From Trichloromonas sp034002365 (GTDB lineage: Bacteria > Desulfobacterota > Desulfuromonadia > Desulfuromonadales > Trichloromonadaceae), in NCBI GenBank assembly GCA_034002365.1, contig JAVFAR010000001.1, positions 45,352 to 109,351 of the forward strand: DNA of 64,000 nt. Reading direction: 5' to 3'. Each line of letters begins with the position of its first letter. The first letter of the stretch is position 1. The notes under the pieces were generated by a model, which did not search any database, was not told the origin of the DNA, and saw only the letters and a list, made by a program, of their open reading frames with translations. Shown one piece after another: positions 1 to 7,421 of the stretch. A program made the position numbers and the translations under genes.

Positions 1-599
1 CGGCGGCGGATGCAGGCTTTTTTTCCTCGCTGCGCTTGATCGGCCAGTATCGTAACAGCTATCTCCTCTGCCAGGACGGACAGGATCTGATTCTCATCGA
101 TCAGCACGCGGCCCATGAGCGCATCGGTTTCGAACGACTGCGCCAACAGTACCGTCAGGGGCGCATTCCTAGTCAGGCGCTTCTTTTCCCGGTGGTCATC
201 GAAGTCGATTTCGCCGAGGCCGAGGCCCTGCGGGAGTCTCTGCCCCACCTGGAGCGCCTCGGCCTGATCGTCGAACCCTTCGGCGGGAAAAGTTACGTGC
301 TCAAGGAAATTCCGCAACTGCTCGATTGCGGCCAGGCCGAACAACTGCTGCGCGATCTCGCCGGCGAGCTGCGCCAGATCGGTCAAAGCGCCTTGGCGGA
401 AGATGCCCTGGAGCAGGTTCTGATCCTGATGGCCTGCCACGGGGTGATCCGTGCCAACCAAGCCCTTTCGCCGCCGCAGATGACGGCCCTGTTGCGCGAT
501 CTCGACCGCGTCGACTTCGGCGCCCAATGCCCCCATGGACGGCCGGTGATGGTCCGGCAACGGTTGCCCGAGATCGAAAAACTGTTCAAGAGAAGCTGA
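1..599 (+). CDS. mutL: DNA mismatch repair protein MutL, C-terminal part (5' truncated by window edge)
   Basis: The window opens inside this gene; the frame is open from base 3 to a TGA at 597-599. What remains is the C-terminal dimerisation/endonuclease domain of MutL, which nicks the strand to be repaired after MutS recognises a mismatch. The endonuclease motif DQHA-x2-E-x4-E is intact (DQHAAHERIGFE), as are the metal-site signatures ACHG and CPHGRP near the end. This is therefore a latent-endonuclease MutL of the kind found in bacteria without MutH, unlike E. coli MutL. The N-terminal GHKL ATPase lies outside the window. The stop overlaps the miaA ATG (ATGA arrangement), so the two genes are probably translationally coupled. 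Confidence 0.93.
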   Translation, partial: AADAGFFSSLRLIGQYRNSYLLCQDGQDLILIDQHAAHERIGFERLRQQYRQGRIPSQALLFPVVIEVDFAEAEALRESLPHLERLGLIVEPFGGKSYVLKEIPQLLDCGQAEQLLRDLAGELRQIGQSALAEDALEQVLILMACHGVIRANQALSPPQMTALLRDLDRVDFGAQCPHGRPVMVRQRLPEIEKLFKRS

Positions 600-1564
600 T
601 GAAGAAGGCCCGGGAAGCATCCCCCCTGCTGGTGATCTGCGGACCGACCGCTTCCGGGAAGACCGCCCTGGCCGTGGAACTGGCCCGCCGTTTTCCCATC
701 GAGGTGGTTTCCGCCGATTCCCGCCAGGTTTACCGGGGGCTCGATATCGGCACCGCCAAGGCGACGGCGGCGGAGCGCCGGCAGGCGCCCCACCATCTGC
801 TCGACCTGGTGGATCCGGACGAGGATTTTTCCGTCGCTGACTTTGCTTCCCTGGCCCATGGGGCCATCGCTGATGTCCTCGCGCGCGGCCGGCTGCCGGT
901 ACTGCTGGGCGGCACCGGGCTTTATCTGCGCGCCGTCACCGAGGGCCTGGTCGATGCGCCTACCGGCGATCCCGCTGTGCGCGCCGAACTCCTGGAGCGG
1001 GAAGGGCGGGAAGGGCCGGGAACCCTCTTTCGGTTGCTGCGGGAAGTCGATCCCCCCCTGGCGCAGCGGATTCCGCCCGGGGATGTGACGCGCACCGTCC
1101 GCGCCCTGGAGGTCTACCGGCTTTCGGGGCGCCGCCTCTCCGACTTTCAACGAGAGCATGCCTTCGCCGAGCGTCCCTATAGCACGCTCAAGATCGGCCT
1201 CGCCCCTCCGCGGGAGGAACTCTACCGGCGCATCGATCGGCGGGTGGAAGGGATGCTGGAGCAAGGCTTGCCGGCGGAAGTGCGCGGCCTGCTCGATCGC
1301 GGGTACGATCCGGAGTGCAAGGCGCTGCGCACCATCGGCTACCGGGAGCTGATCCAGCATCTGCGGGGGGAAATATCCCTGGCGGAGGCGGTGATATTGA
1401 TCAAGCGGAACAGTCGGCATTACGCCAAGCGGCAGCTGACCTGGTTTCGTGGAGATGAAGCGATAATTTGGGTTGATTCCTGTGGCGAGTCTGCTAAACT
1501 CCAAAAGTTAATTGAACTTTTTTTGCTACGTACAAGGAGCGGATATGGCCAAGACCCCTTTTAA
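599..1564 (+). CDS. miaA: tRNA dimethylallyltransferase MiaA
   Basis: MiaA transfers a dimethylallyl group from DMAPP to N6 of A37 in tRNAs that read UNN codons, the first step of ms2i6A37 synthesis. The 321-residue protein has the P-loop GPTASGKT at residues 15-22, followed by the conserved SADSRQVYRGLDIGTAK block and, near the C-terminus, the AKRQLTWFR motif, all diagnostic of the family. I chose the ATG at 599, which overlaps the mutL stop; the open frame continues upstream but only antiparallel to mutL coding sequence. The gene ends 20 bp inside hfq. The mutL-miaA-hfq order is shared with many proteobacteria, including E. coli. Confidence 0.96.
   Translation: MKKAREASPLLVICGPTASGKTALAVELARRFPIEVVSADSRQVYRGLDIGTAKATAAERRQAPHHLLDLVDPDEDFSVADFASLAHGAIADVLARGRLPVLLGGTGLYLRAVTEGLVDAPTGDPAVRAELLEREGREGPGTLFRLLREVDPPLAQRIPPGDVTRTVRALEVYRLSGRRLSDFQREHAFAERPYSTLKIGLAPPREELYRRIDRRVEGMLEQGLPAEVRGLLDRGYDPECKALRTIGYRELIQHLRGEISLAEAVILIKRNSRHYAKRQLTWFRGDEAIIWVDSCGESAKLQKLIELFLLRTRSGYGQDPF
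1473..1500 (+). promoter_or_regulatory. Putative hfq promoter inside the 3' end of miaA
   Basis: TTGATT at 1473-1478 and TAAACT at 1495-1500 are separated by 16 bp. A TG one base upstream of the -10 (TGcTAAACT) makes it an extended -10. It would start transcription about 40 bp before the hfq ATG, giving hfq its own message besides readthrough from miaA. Pattern match only. Confidence 0.42.
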
Positions 1565-1778
1565 CATCCAAGATCAATACCTCAACCAGGCGCGTAAGGA
1601 GCGGGTGCGGGTGACCGTCGTCATGATGTCGGGAGAAAAACTCGAAGGCTACATCAAGTCCTTCGACAGTTTCTGTCTGCTCATCGAAAGCGGCGGCGAC
1701 ATTCTGCTCTACAAGCACGCCATCTCTTCCATCACTTCGTCCGACGGATCCTTCCGTCTGCACGGCGGCAAGGATTGA
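1545..1778 (+). CDS. hfq: RNA chaperone Hfq
   Basis: Hfq is a hexameric Sm-like protein that pairs small RNAs with mRNA targets and affects mRNA decay. The 77-residue product carries the N-terminal NIQDQYLN segment of the proximal RNA-binding face, the Sm1 region (VRVTVVMMSGEKLEG...) and the Sm2 motif YKHAISSI. The C-terminal tail is very short, so this is a minimal Hfq without the long acidic tip seen in enterobacteria. The ATG at 1545 follows an AAGGAG site and lies within the last 20 bp of miaA. An in-frame TTG at 1512 exists but has no family support. A strong terminator follows. Confidence 0.96.
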   Translation: MAKTPFNIQDQYLNQARKERVRVTVVMMSGEKLEGYIKSFDSFCLLIESGGDILLYKHAISSITSSDGSFRLHGGKD

Positions 1779-1810
1779 TCCTTTCCGTTTTCTCGAACCC
1801 GGCAAGCTAA

Positions 1811-1864
1811 GCCCGGTCCCGGATTCCCGATCTTGTCAGTTCGGGATCCGGGAGCGGGTTTTTT
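1811..1864 (+). terminator. Intrinsic terminator after hfq
   Basis: The arm beginning CCCGGTCCCGGATTCCCGA (1812-1830) can pair with TTCGGGATCCGGGAGCGGG (1840-1858), and TTTTTT follows at 1859-1864. The stem is long, GC-rich and slightly imperfect, and closes the mutL-miaA-hfq unit. Confidence 0.85.
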
Positions 1865-1882
1865 GTACCCATCTTTTTCTTT

Positions 1883-1938
1883 GACGATACTCTCCGAGTA
1901 TCGTCTCCGACGAAGCGGATCGTGCCGTTTCGTCCTTT
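1883..1938. repeat. Two tandem inverted repeats between hfq and the DUF512 gene
   Basis: The first is a perfect 10-bp inverted repeat, GACGATACTC (1883-1892) and GAGTATCGTC (1896-1905), with a 3-nt spacer. The second, GACGAAGCGG (1909-1918) with CCGTTTCGTC (1925-1934), forms a 10-bp stem with one G-U pair and is followed by CTTTT, so it resembles a weak terminator. With the hfq terminator just upstream, three hairpins lie within 130 bp. Their role is unknown: operator, sRNA remnant or extra termination. Confidence 0.6.
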
Positions 1939-1964
1939 TCCCGTTGTGATAGAGGCAATGATCG

Positions 1965-3251
1965 ATGCTTGAGATTCTTTCGGTCGAACCGGGCAGCATC
2001 GCGGCGGAGCTCGGCATGGAAGCGGGGGATCGCCTGGTTGCCATCACGGGTCGGCCGGTGATCGATCTTCTCGATGTCGCTCTGGCCGACCAGGCCGAGG
2101 ACCTGCTCATCGAGCTGCTCAAAGCCGACGGCGAGACCTGGCTTCTCGAATTCGACAAGGATGCCGACGAACCCCTGGGCCTCAATGTTCCCCATCCGGA
2201 GCCGGAGGAATGCGGCAATCAGTGCCTTTTCTGTTTCGTCCACCAGTTGCCCCGGGGCATGCGTAAATCCCTCTACGTCAAGGACGAGGACTATCGCTTC
2301 TCCTTCCTTTACGGCGCCTACGTGACCCTGACCAACGTCGAGGAGAAGGATATCCTGCGCATCATCGAACAGCGCCTTTCCCCCCTCTATGTCTCCGTCC
2401 ATGCCGTCGACGAGGAACTGCGCCGGAAGCTTCTCGGCCGTCAGGGCCCGGCGATCCTTCCCCTGCTGCGCCGGCTGGTCGATGCGGGGATCCAGTTGCA
2501 CAGCCAGGTGGTTCTCTGCCCCGGGATCAACGACGGACCGGCATTGCTGCAAACCCTGACCGATCTCTATGCTCTCGGCCCGAACATCCTTTCCCTGGCG
2601 GTCGTGCCGGTGGGCCTGACTGGCCATCGCCGCAATCTCCCGGCCTTGCGTCTGCCGACTCGCGATGAGGCTCGGCAAACATTGAAGATGATCCACGATT
2701 TTCAGGAAGAGTGTCTGCGTCAGGCCGGCTCCCGTTTCGTCTTTGCCGCCGATGAACTCTATCTGCGGGCCGAATGGCCCTTTCCCCCCATCGACGACTA
2801 CGAGGAGCTGGGTCAGCTGGAAAACGGAGTGGGCCTGATCCCCCTTTTTCGCGAGGAAGCGGAACAGGTGCTGGCCGAGGTGGAGACGTTGTCCCCCGGA
2901 CCCTTTTCCGTCCTGACCGGGGAATCGGCCGCCGCCGAGGTACGCCGTTTCGCTACGGCCCTGGAGGCTGCCACCGGAACGAAGATCCTCGTCCAGGTGA
3001 TTCGCAATGAATTTTTCGGTGGCGGCGTGACCGTGGCGGGGCTGGTGACCGGTCGCGATATTCTTCAGCAGTTGCGCGGGGTGGAATTGGGCCGCCGGCT
3101 GTTGGTGCCCGAGGTCATGCTGCGGGATGGGGAAGATGTCTTTCTCGACGATCTCCATCTGGAGGATCTGGCCCGGGAACTGAATCTGCCGACGGAGAAG
3201 TTCGACAGCAGCCCCTGGGGTCTGATCGAGGCATTGGAAGGTCATCGGTAA
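1965..3251 (+). CDS. PDZ/radical SAM protein of the DUF512 family
   Basis: This 428-residue protein matches the DUF512 FeS-protein family, whose function is unknown. Residues about 1-70 form a PDZ-like domain (VEPGSIAAELGMEAGDRLVAI). A cysteine cluster C83-x3-C87-x2-C90 (CGNQCLFCF) fits a radical SAM [4Fe-4S] site, and the C-terminal half carries the DUF512 region with conserved RNEFFGGGVTVAGLVTG-type sequence. The family is common in clostridia, cyanobacteria and deltaproteobacteria. The ATG at 1965 has an AGAGG site about 9 bp upstream. It stands alone behind the hairpin cluster, and a TPR gene follows 37 bp later. Substrate unknown; I infer a soluble radical SAM enzyme. Confidence 0.88.
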   Translation: MLEILSVEPGSIAAELGMEAGDRLVAITGRPVIDLLDVALADQAEDLLIELLKADGETWLLEFDKDADEPLGLNVPHPEPEECGNQCLFCFVHQLPRGMRKSLYVKDEDYRFSFLYGAYVTLTNVEEKDILRIIEQRLSPLYVSVHAVDEELRRKLLGRQGPAILPLLRRLVDAGIQLHSQVVLCPGINDGPALLQTLTDLYALGPNILSLAVVPVGLTGHRRNLPALRLPTRDEARQTLKMIHDFQEECLRQAGSRFVFAADELYLRAEWPFPPIDDYEELGQLENGVGLIPLFREEAEQVLAEVETLSPGPFSVLTGESAAAEVRRFATALEAATGTKILVQVIRNEFFGGGVTVAGLVTGRDILQQLRGVELGRRLLVPEVMLRDGEDVFLDDLHLEDLARELNLPTEKFDSSPWGLIEALEGHR

Positions 3252-3288
3252 GCGTCTTTCGCCCATATATTACCTAAAGGATAACATC

Positions 3289-4074
3289 ATGCAGGATTAT
3301 GAACTGCTCCTGGAAAAGGGGCGTCGGGCCATGGAAAACGGGGCTTTCGCCCAGGCAGTGCGGGCTTTTAGATCGGCGACGGAGGCCGCGCCGGAAGTTC
3401 CGGAAGGATGGCGCCAACTCGGCGAGGCCCTGAGCGAAGAGGGCGCCGCCGCCGAGGCCGTCGCCGCCCTGGATAAGGCCCTGGCTTTGCTGCCGGACGA
3501 TATCGACAGTCTCTATCTGTTGGGGGATGCCTGTTTCGAGGCCCGGCAACCGGAACGAGCCCTGAGTGCCTACGGGCGCATTCTCGCACTGGACAACGCC
3601 GAAACGGATGCGCTGGTCAGCCAGGGGCTGGTGTTTTTCAGCCAGGACCGTCTGAAGGAAGCCGAGGCGTGCTACCGCCGGGCCCTAGAGATTGAACCGG
3701 AATCGGTCTTCGCTCTCAACTCCCTGGGGGATGCGGCGGCCGCCGCCGGGCGTTTCGACGAAGCGATCGCCTGCTACCGCCAGGTGATTCGGCTCGATCC
3801 CGAAGATCCCCAGGGGCATTACAACCTGGGTGAGCTGCTCTTTGACCAGGGGGAGTTGGCGCAAGCGGAGAAAGCCTGCCGCGAGGCCTTGCGCCTCGAT
3901 CCCGAATTCGCCTTCGCCCATCTGACGTTGGGCAACATCTGTCTCGACGACGAGGAGCCGAAGGAGGCCGTGGCCCATTTTCGCGAGTTTCTGCGGCTGG
4001 AAAAATCCCCCGAATCGGCCGATCTGCGTAACGAGGTCGCGGCGGTGATCGACGGGCTCAAGGACGAGGGTTAG
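3289..4074 (+). CDS. Tetratricopeptide-repeat protein
   Basis: The 261-residue protein is almost wholly made of TPR units. I count about seven consecutive 34-residue repeats between residues 3 and 240, with typical W/Y-L-G-A-Y-A-P spacing (for example GDAAAAAGRFDEAIACYRQ). No signal peptide or membrane segment is visible, so it is probably a cytoplasmic scaffold or adaptor. The ATG at 3289 follows an AAAGGA site. It sits between the DUF512 gene and the LrgA/LrgB pair and ends 11 bp before lrgA, which suggests co-transcription with the latter. Its partner cannot be told from sequence. Confidence 0.85.
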   Translation: MQDYELLLEKGRRAMENGAFAQAVRAFRSATEAAPEVPEGWRQLGEALSEEGAAAEAVAALDKALALLPDDIDSLYLLGDACFEARQPERALSAYGRILALDNAETDALVSQGLVFFSQDRLKEAEACYRRALEIEPESVFALNSLGDAAAAAGRFDEAIACYRQVIRLDPEDPQGHYNLGELLFDQGELAQAEKACREALRLDPEFAFAHLTLGNICLDDEEPKEAVAHFREFLRLEKSPESADLRNEVAAVIDGLKDEG

Positions 4075-4085
4075 AGGGAGGGCGC

Positions 4086-4442
4086 ATGGTCCGGGGTTTC
4101 GCCATACTTCTGCTTTTGCAGTTTCTCGGGGAATCGCTTTCGACGCTTCTGGCGCTGCCTGTTCCCGGCAACGTACTCGGCATGGGGCTGCTGCTTCTCG
4201 CTCTCAACTTCAAGCTGGTGCGCCCCGAATGGCTGGAAGAGGCGGTCGATCTGCTTCTTTCCAACCTGGCGCTCTTTTTCGTGCCGGCAGGGGTCGGGGT
4301 GATGGTCTATTTCGACCTGATCGCCGCCGAATGGTTGCCGATTGTGGTGGCGACGGTGCTGAGCACCTTCGTCGTCATGGCCGTCACCGGCTGGGTCGCC
4401 GGCTGGCTCGAACGGCGCGGAGGGAAGGTGGAGCATGGCTGA
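4086..4442 (+). CDS. CidA/LrgA family membrane protein
   Basis: A 118-residue protein with about four predicted transmembrane segments and the CidA/LrgA signature (PVPGNVLGMGLLLLAL, then FFVPAGVGVMVYFDLI). Members are holin-like small membrane proteins that act with an LrgB partner; they are linked to murein hydrolase control in staphylococci and, in other bacteria and plants, to pyruvate or glycolate transport. An SD (GAGGGAGG) precedes the ATG. The last 8 bp overlap the LrgB gene, so the two are translationally coupled. I cannot say whether the pair serves metabolite transport or lysis control; transport seems more likely in an organic-acid-using anaerobe. Confidence 0.9.
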   Translation: MVRGFAILLLLQFLGESLSTLLALPVPGNVLGMGLLLLALNFKLVRPEWLEEAVDLLLSNLALFFVPAGVGVMVYFDLIAAEWLPIVVATVLSTFVVMAVTGWVAGWLERRGGKVEHG

Positions 4443-5124
4443 GATCCTGGCTTCGCCGCTTTTCGGTATCGGCCTGACCCTGGTGGTCTACGCTCTGGCG
4501 CAGAAGCTTTATGCCCGCACCCGCCACGTTCTGCTCAATCCGGTGGCGGTAACGGTGCTGGCCATCATCGGTCTGCTGCTCCTTGCCGATATCCCCTATG
4601 CCCATTACGCCGAGGGGGGGGAGTATATCCTCTTTCTTCTCGGCCCTTCCGTGGTCGCCCTCGGGTTTCCCCTTTATACCCGGCGCAAGGAGATTCTGGC
4701 GCGCAAACTGCCCATTCTAGTCGGTGTGCTTGCGGGCTCGCTGACCTCGATCATTTCCGCTTCGGGGCTGGCCTGGCTTTTAGGCGGAAGCCGTGAGGTG
4801 GTCCTCTCCCTCGCTCCCAAGTCGGTGACAACGCCCATCGCCATCAGTATTGTCGAGAAGATCGGCGGCGTTCCCCCTTTGACGGCGGCATTAGTGGTGG
4901 TGACCGGCTGTCTGGGGGCCATGTGCGGTCCCGAGTTCTGTCGCTTTGTCGGCATTCGCGGCAGCGCGGCCATGGGTTTGGCGGTGGGTACGGCGACGCA
5001 CGGGGTCGGTACCGCCCGGATGCTGGAGGTCGATCGTCTGGGCGGAGCGATTTCCGGACTGGCCATCGGCCTCAATGGTCTGGTCACGGCTTTTCTCTTG
5101 CCGTTCCTCTTCCTTTTTTTCTGA
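4435..5124 (+). CDS. LrgB family membrane protein
   Basis: The 229-residue integral membrane protein has the LrgB features: PLYTRRKEIL, the conserved LAPKSVTTPIAI and the GTATHGVGTARMLE motif near the C-terminus. LrgB works with LrgA/CidA in the inner membrane. Length and hydrophobic pattern match the family. Translation starts inside the end of the LrgA gene. A terminator follows 17 bp after the stop, so TPR-lrgA-lrgB probably ends here, facing the minus-strand PxxKW gene. Confidence 0.92.
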   Translation: MAEILASPLFGIGLTLVVYALAQKLYARTRHVLLNPVAVTVLAIIGLLLLADIPYAHYAEGGEYILFLLGPSVVALGFPLYTRRKEILARKLPILVGVLAGSLTSIISASGLAWLLGGSREVVLSLAPKSVTTPIAISIVEKIGGVPPLTAALVVVTGCLGAMCGPEFCRFVGIRGSAAMGLAVGTATHGVGTARMLEVDRLGGAISGLAIGLNGLVTAFLLPFLFLFF

Positions 5125-5140
5125 GACCGCCGCAAAAGCA

Positions 5141-5178
5141 AAACCGCCTTCCGGAACTGGCCGGTGAGGCGGTTTTTT
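5141..5178. terminator. Intrinsic terminator between convergent genes
   Basis: AAACCGCCT (5141-5149) pairs with AGGCGGTTT (5167-5175), and T5173-5178 forms the U-tract. The A-run on the left gives a partial U-tract on the minus strand, so it may serve both lrgB (+) and the PxxKW gene (-). Confidence 0.85.
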
Positions 5179-5201
5179 GTGCAGGCTGAGAGACGAGCGG
5201 C

Positions 5202-5492
5202 TTACTTTTTCTTGCCGCCGGCCGCTTTCTTGGACGCCTTGAGCGGGTTGACCTTGGCTTCAACGCTCTTGAGGTCGATCTTCTGGTGGGTGGCGAAGTT
5301 GCACAGGCCGCTTTTCCACTTCTGTTCGGGGGAAGGGGCGACCGAGCAAACCTGGCCGATCGTTCCCTCGACAATGCGCTCACAGCCCTGGCATTTGTCG
5401 ATCACCAGATGGCAGCTGTTGCCTTCGAAAATACAACCATTTTTGGACCAGAAGGTGCACTCGGCACCGGGAAGAACGGTCTGACACTGCAT
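5202..5492 (-). CDS. PxxKW family cysteine-rich protein
   Basis: The 96-residue protein has eight cysteines (C3, C12, C20, C27, C34, C37, C49, C64) and the family-naming PEQKW motif at residues 55-59, then a lysine/alanine-rich tail ending in GGKKK. The family is small, of unknown function and typical of deltaproteobacteria. The cysteine pattern suggests metal binding or redox work; no signal peptide is seen, so a cytoplasmic location is likely. The ATG (5490-5492) has a well-placed AAGGAGA site and a near-consensus promoter upstream. It is monocistronic and ends at a shared terminator. Confidence 0.85.
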   Translation of the reverse strand: MQCQTVLPGAECTFWSKNGCIFEGNSCHLVIDKCQGCERIVEGTIGQVCSVAPSPEQKWKSGLCNFATHQKIDLKSVEAKVNPLKASKKAAGGKKK

Positions 5493-5537
5493 GGGTTCGG
5501 TCTCCTTGCTGTATGCGTTTTTGCGGGATAAAGGAGA

Positions 5538-5566
5538 CTTATAATCGCCTGTGGCGCTTTTGTCAA
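5538..5566 (-). promoter_or_regulatory. Sigma-70-type promoter of the PxxKW gene
   Basis: On the minus strand, TTGACA (5566-5561) and TATAAG (5543-5538) are separated by 17 bp, close to consensus. It predicts a start near 5531, about 40 nt before the ATG. Expression is likely strong. Confidence 0.72.
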
Positions 5567-5609
5567 CGGTTTTTTCAAAAGCATTCCCGAGGCGGGCCGA
5601 GGGGAATCG

Positions 5610-5638
5610 TTGCTACTGAGGGAATGTTTCTGTATACT
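5610..5638 (+). promoter_or_regulatory. Putative rnc promoter
   Basis: TTGCTA (5610-5615) and TATACT (5633-5638) are 17 bp apart. The start would fall near 5645, about 35 nt before the rnc ATG, and would serve rnc-radical SAM-era. Confidence 0.5.
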
Positions 5639-5680
5639 TTGCGGCGAGTTTTTAATCATTTGCCCGGATGTCTCTGTGCC

Positions 5681-6391
5681 ATGGAAAATAGTCATGCGAT
5701 TTCAGGTCGGTCGGAACCTCTTTTGGCGGCGATCGGATATGTTTTCAGGGACGAGGGGCTGCTGTGTGAAGCCCTTACCCATAAATCCTACAGTAACGAA
5801 CATCCCGGGTCCGCCACGGGGCATAACGAACGTCTTGAATTCCTTGGCGATGCCGTTCTGGATATGGTGGTCAGTCAGCGCATCTTTCTCGACTATCCGC
5901 GTCTGCCGGAAGGGGAGCTGACCCGCATCCGTGCTGAAGTGGTCAGCGAACCGGCTCTGGCGGCGGTGGCCCGGCGTCTGGCCGTCGGCGGCTATCTGCG
6001 GCTGGGGCGAGGGGAGGAAAAGAGCGGCGGCCGCCAGAAGGAGAGTCTGACCGCTAACGCCGTGGAAGCCCTGCTCGGGGCCATTTATCTTGACGGCGGC
6101 TTGGAAGCGGTGCGCCTCGTGGTGGACCGGCTCTTCACCGAGGCCATCGACCAGGCATTTCGCCGCAAGTCCGGAATCGATTATAAAACCCGCCTGCAGG
6201 AGGTGCTGCAGGCCCGTCAGGGTTCACCTCCCGCCTACCGGCTGGTTCGGGCCGATGGGCCCGATCACGGCCGGATCTACACCATCGAGGTTCTGCATGG
6301 GGGACGCAGTATCGGCTCGGGAAGCGGGGTGACGAAGAAGGCGGCTTCCCAGCAGGCCGCCCGTCAGGCCCTTGCAGCCCTGGGGGAATAG
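5681..6391 (+). CDS. rnc: Ribonuclease III
   Basis: RNase III cleaves double-stranded RNA and processes the rRNA precursor. The 236-residue protein has the signature NERLEFLGDAVLD (from residue 49), the second acidic catalytic block ESLTANAVEALLGAIYLDGG, and a C-terminal double-stranded-RNA-binding domain (about residues 160-232, ending in KKAASQQAARQALAAL). I chose the ATG at 5681. The frame stays open upstream to 5513, but that stretch carries a predicted promoter and no family similarity. The SD is poor, so the start is less certain than the gene. It is followed within 2 bp by the radical SAM gene and then era; rnc-era linkage is widespread. Confidence 0.95.
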   Translation: MENSHAISGRSEPLLAAIGYVFRDEGLLCEALTHKSYSNEHPGSATGHNERLEFLGDAVLDMVVSQRIFLDYPRLPEGELTRIRAEVVSEPALAAVARRLAVGGYLRLGRGEEKSGGRQKESLTANAVEALLGAIYLDGGLEAVRLVVDRLFTEAIDQAFRRKSGIDYKTRLQEVLQARQGSPPAYRLVRADGPDHGRIYTIEVLHGGRSIGSGSGVTKKAASQQAARQALAALGE

Positions 6392-6392
6392 G

Positions 6393-7421
6393 TTGCGCAT
6401 CTATCCCTTTTTTATCCCTCATGCCGGTTGCCCCCATCGTTGCAGCTTCTGCCGACAGGACCAGGTCAGCGGCCGCCTTTTCCCTCCGGATCCTTCCGCC
6501 CTCACCACTCAGCTGGAAGCGATGCTCAGCGGGCAGGGCGGGGGAGAGGTCGCTTTTTATGGGGGCTCCTTTACCTCGCTGCCTTTGGAGGTTCAGGACG
6601 CCTACCTCAACGCCGCGGCGCCGAGCCTGGCTGCCGGCGGAATAGACGGCATTCGCGTTTCCGCCCGCCCGGATGCCCTCGGCGAAAAAGAGGTTTCCTT
6701 TTTGCAAGAGCGGGGGGTAACCACCGTGGAAGTGGGGGTTCAGTCCTTTTCGCCGGAGGTGCTGCGCCGGGCCGAACAGGGGCACGATTCCCAGGCGGTT
6801 TTTCAGGCTGTTTTGCATCTGCGCCGCGCCGGAATGAAGACCGGTCTGCAACTGATGCCGGGTTTGCCCGGAGGCGACCGGGCCGAAGCCCTGTGCTCCC
6901 TGGCTTCCGCTTTGGCCCTGAACCCGGATTTTCTGCGGGTCTATCCGACGGTGGTGTTGCGCGGCACGCCCCTGGCCGAGGAGTATTTCGCCGGGCGCTT
7001 CCAGCCGCTGACTCTTGCCGCCGCGGTGGCACTGTGCGCCGAAATGGCCTGGCGCTGCCGGCGGCGGAAGGTGCCGGTCATCCGCTGGGGGCTGCACAAC
7101 CAGCCGGAGTTGACGGCCGACGGAGCTTTGCTCTCCGGCCCCTGGCATCCGGCCTTCGGGCAGCTGGTGCGCGCCCATCTCTGGCTGCGGGCGCTGTTCG
7201 CCCTTGCCGCGAAGGGCGAGCGCGAAGCTGCAGTGCCGATCGCCGAGTTCAGCGGCGCCCAAGGGCACCGGCGTAACAATCTTTGTTCCTTGCGGAAGCG
7301 CTATCCCGACTTTGTCCTTCGTGCCGAATCCGATCTTGCGCCCCACACCTTGCGCAGCGCCGCCGGTCAGGTTTCGCTGTGGTCCCTTTCCGCCTATTCC
7401 CCAGAGGAGCTGGTCATTTGA
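6393..7421 (+). CDS. Elp3-like radical SAM protein without acetyltransferase domain
   Basis: This 342-residue protein has the radical SAM cluster C13-x3-C17-x2-C20 (CPHRCSFC), then AFYGGSFTSLP, VEVGVQSF and GLQLMPGLPGG, which resemble the Elp3/YhcC-type radical SAM core. The GNAT acetyltransferase domain of true Elp3 is absent. The likely start is TTG 6393, directly after the rnc stop and behind a GGGGG(A) site; an in-frame TTG at 6372 inside rnc is the alternative. It overlaps era by 4 bp. Placement between two RNA-maturation genes suggests a role in RNA modification or ribosome maturation, but that is inference. Confidence 0.85.
   Translation: MRIYPFFIPHAGCPHRCSFCRQDQVSGRLFPPDPSALTTQLEAMLSGQGGGEVAFYGGSFTSLPLEVQDAYLNAAAPSLAAGGIDGIRVSARPDALGEKEVSFLQERGVTTVEVGVQSFSPEVLRRAEQGHDSQAVFQAVLHLRRAGMKTGLQLMPGLPGGDRAEALCSLASALALNPDFLRVYPTVVLRGTPLAEEYFAGRFQPLTLAAAVALCAEMAWRCRRRKVPVIRWGLHNQPELTADGALLSGPWHPAFGQLVRAHLWLRALFALAAKGEREAAVPIAEFSGAQGHRRNNLCSLRKRYPDFVLRAESDLAPHTLRSAAGQVSLWSLSAYSPEELVI

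Noticed and set aside
5500..5538. GTCTCCTT/AAGGAGAC inverted repeat that could sequester the SD of the PxxKW gene
   Set aside because: The upstream arm (5531-5538) overlaps the -10 and the predicted start site of the near-consensus promoter, so it would not be fully transcribed.
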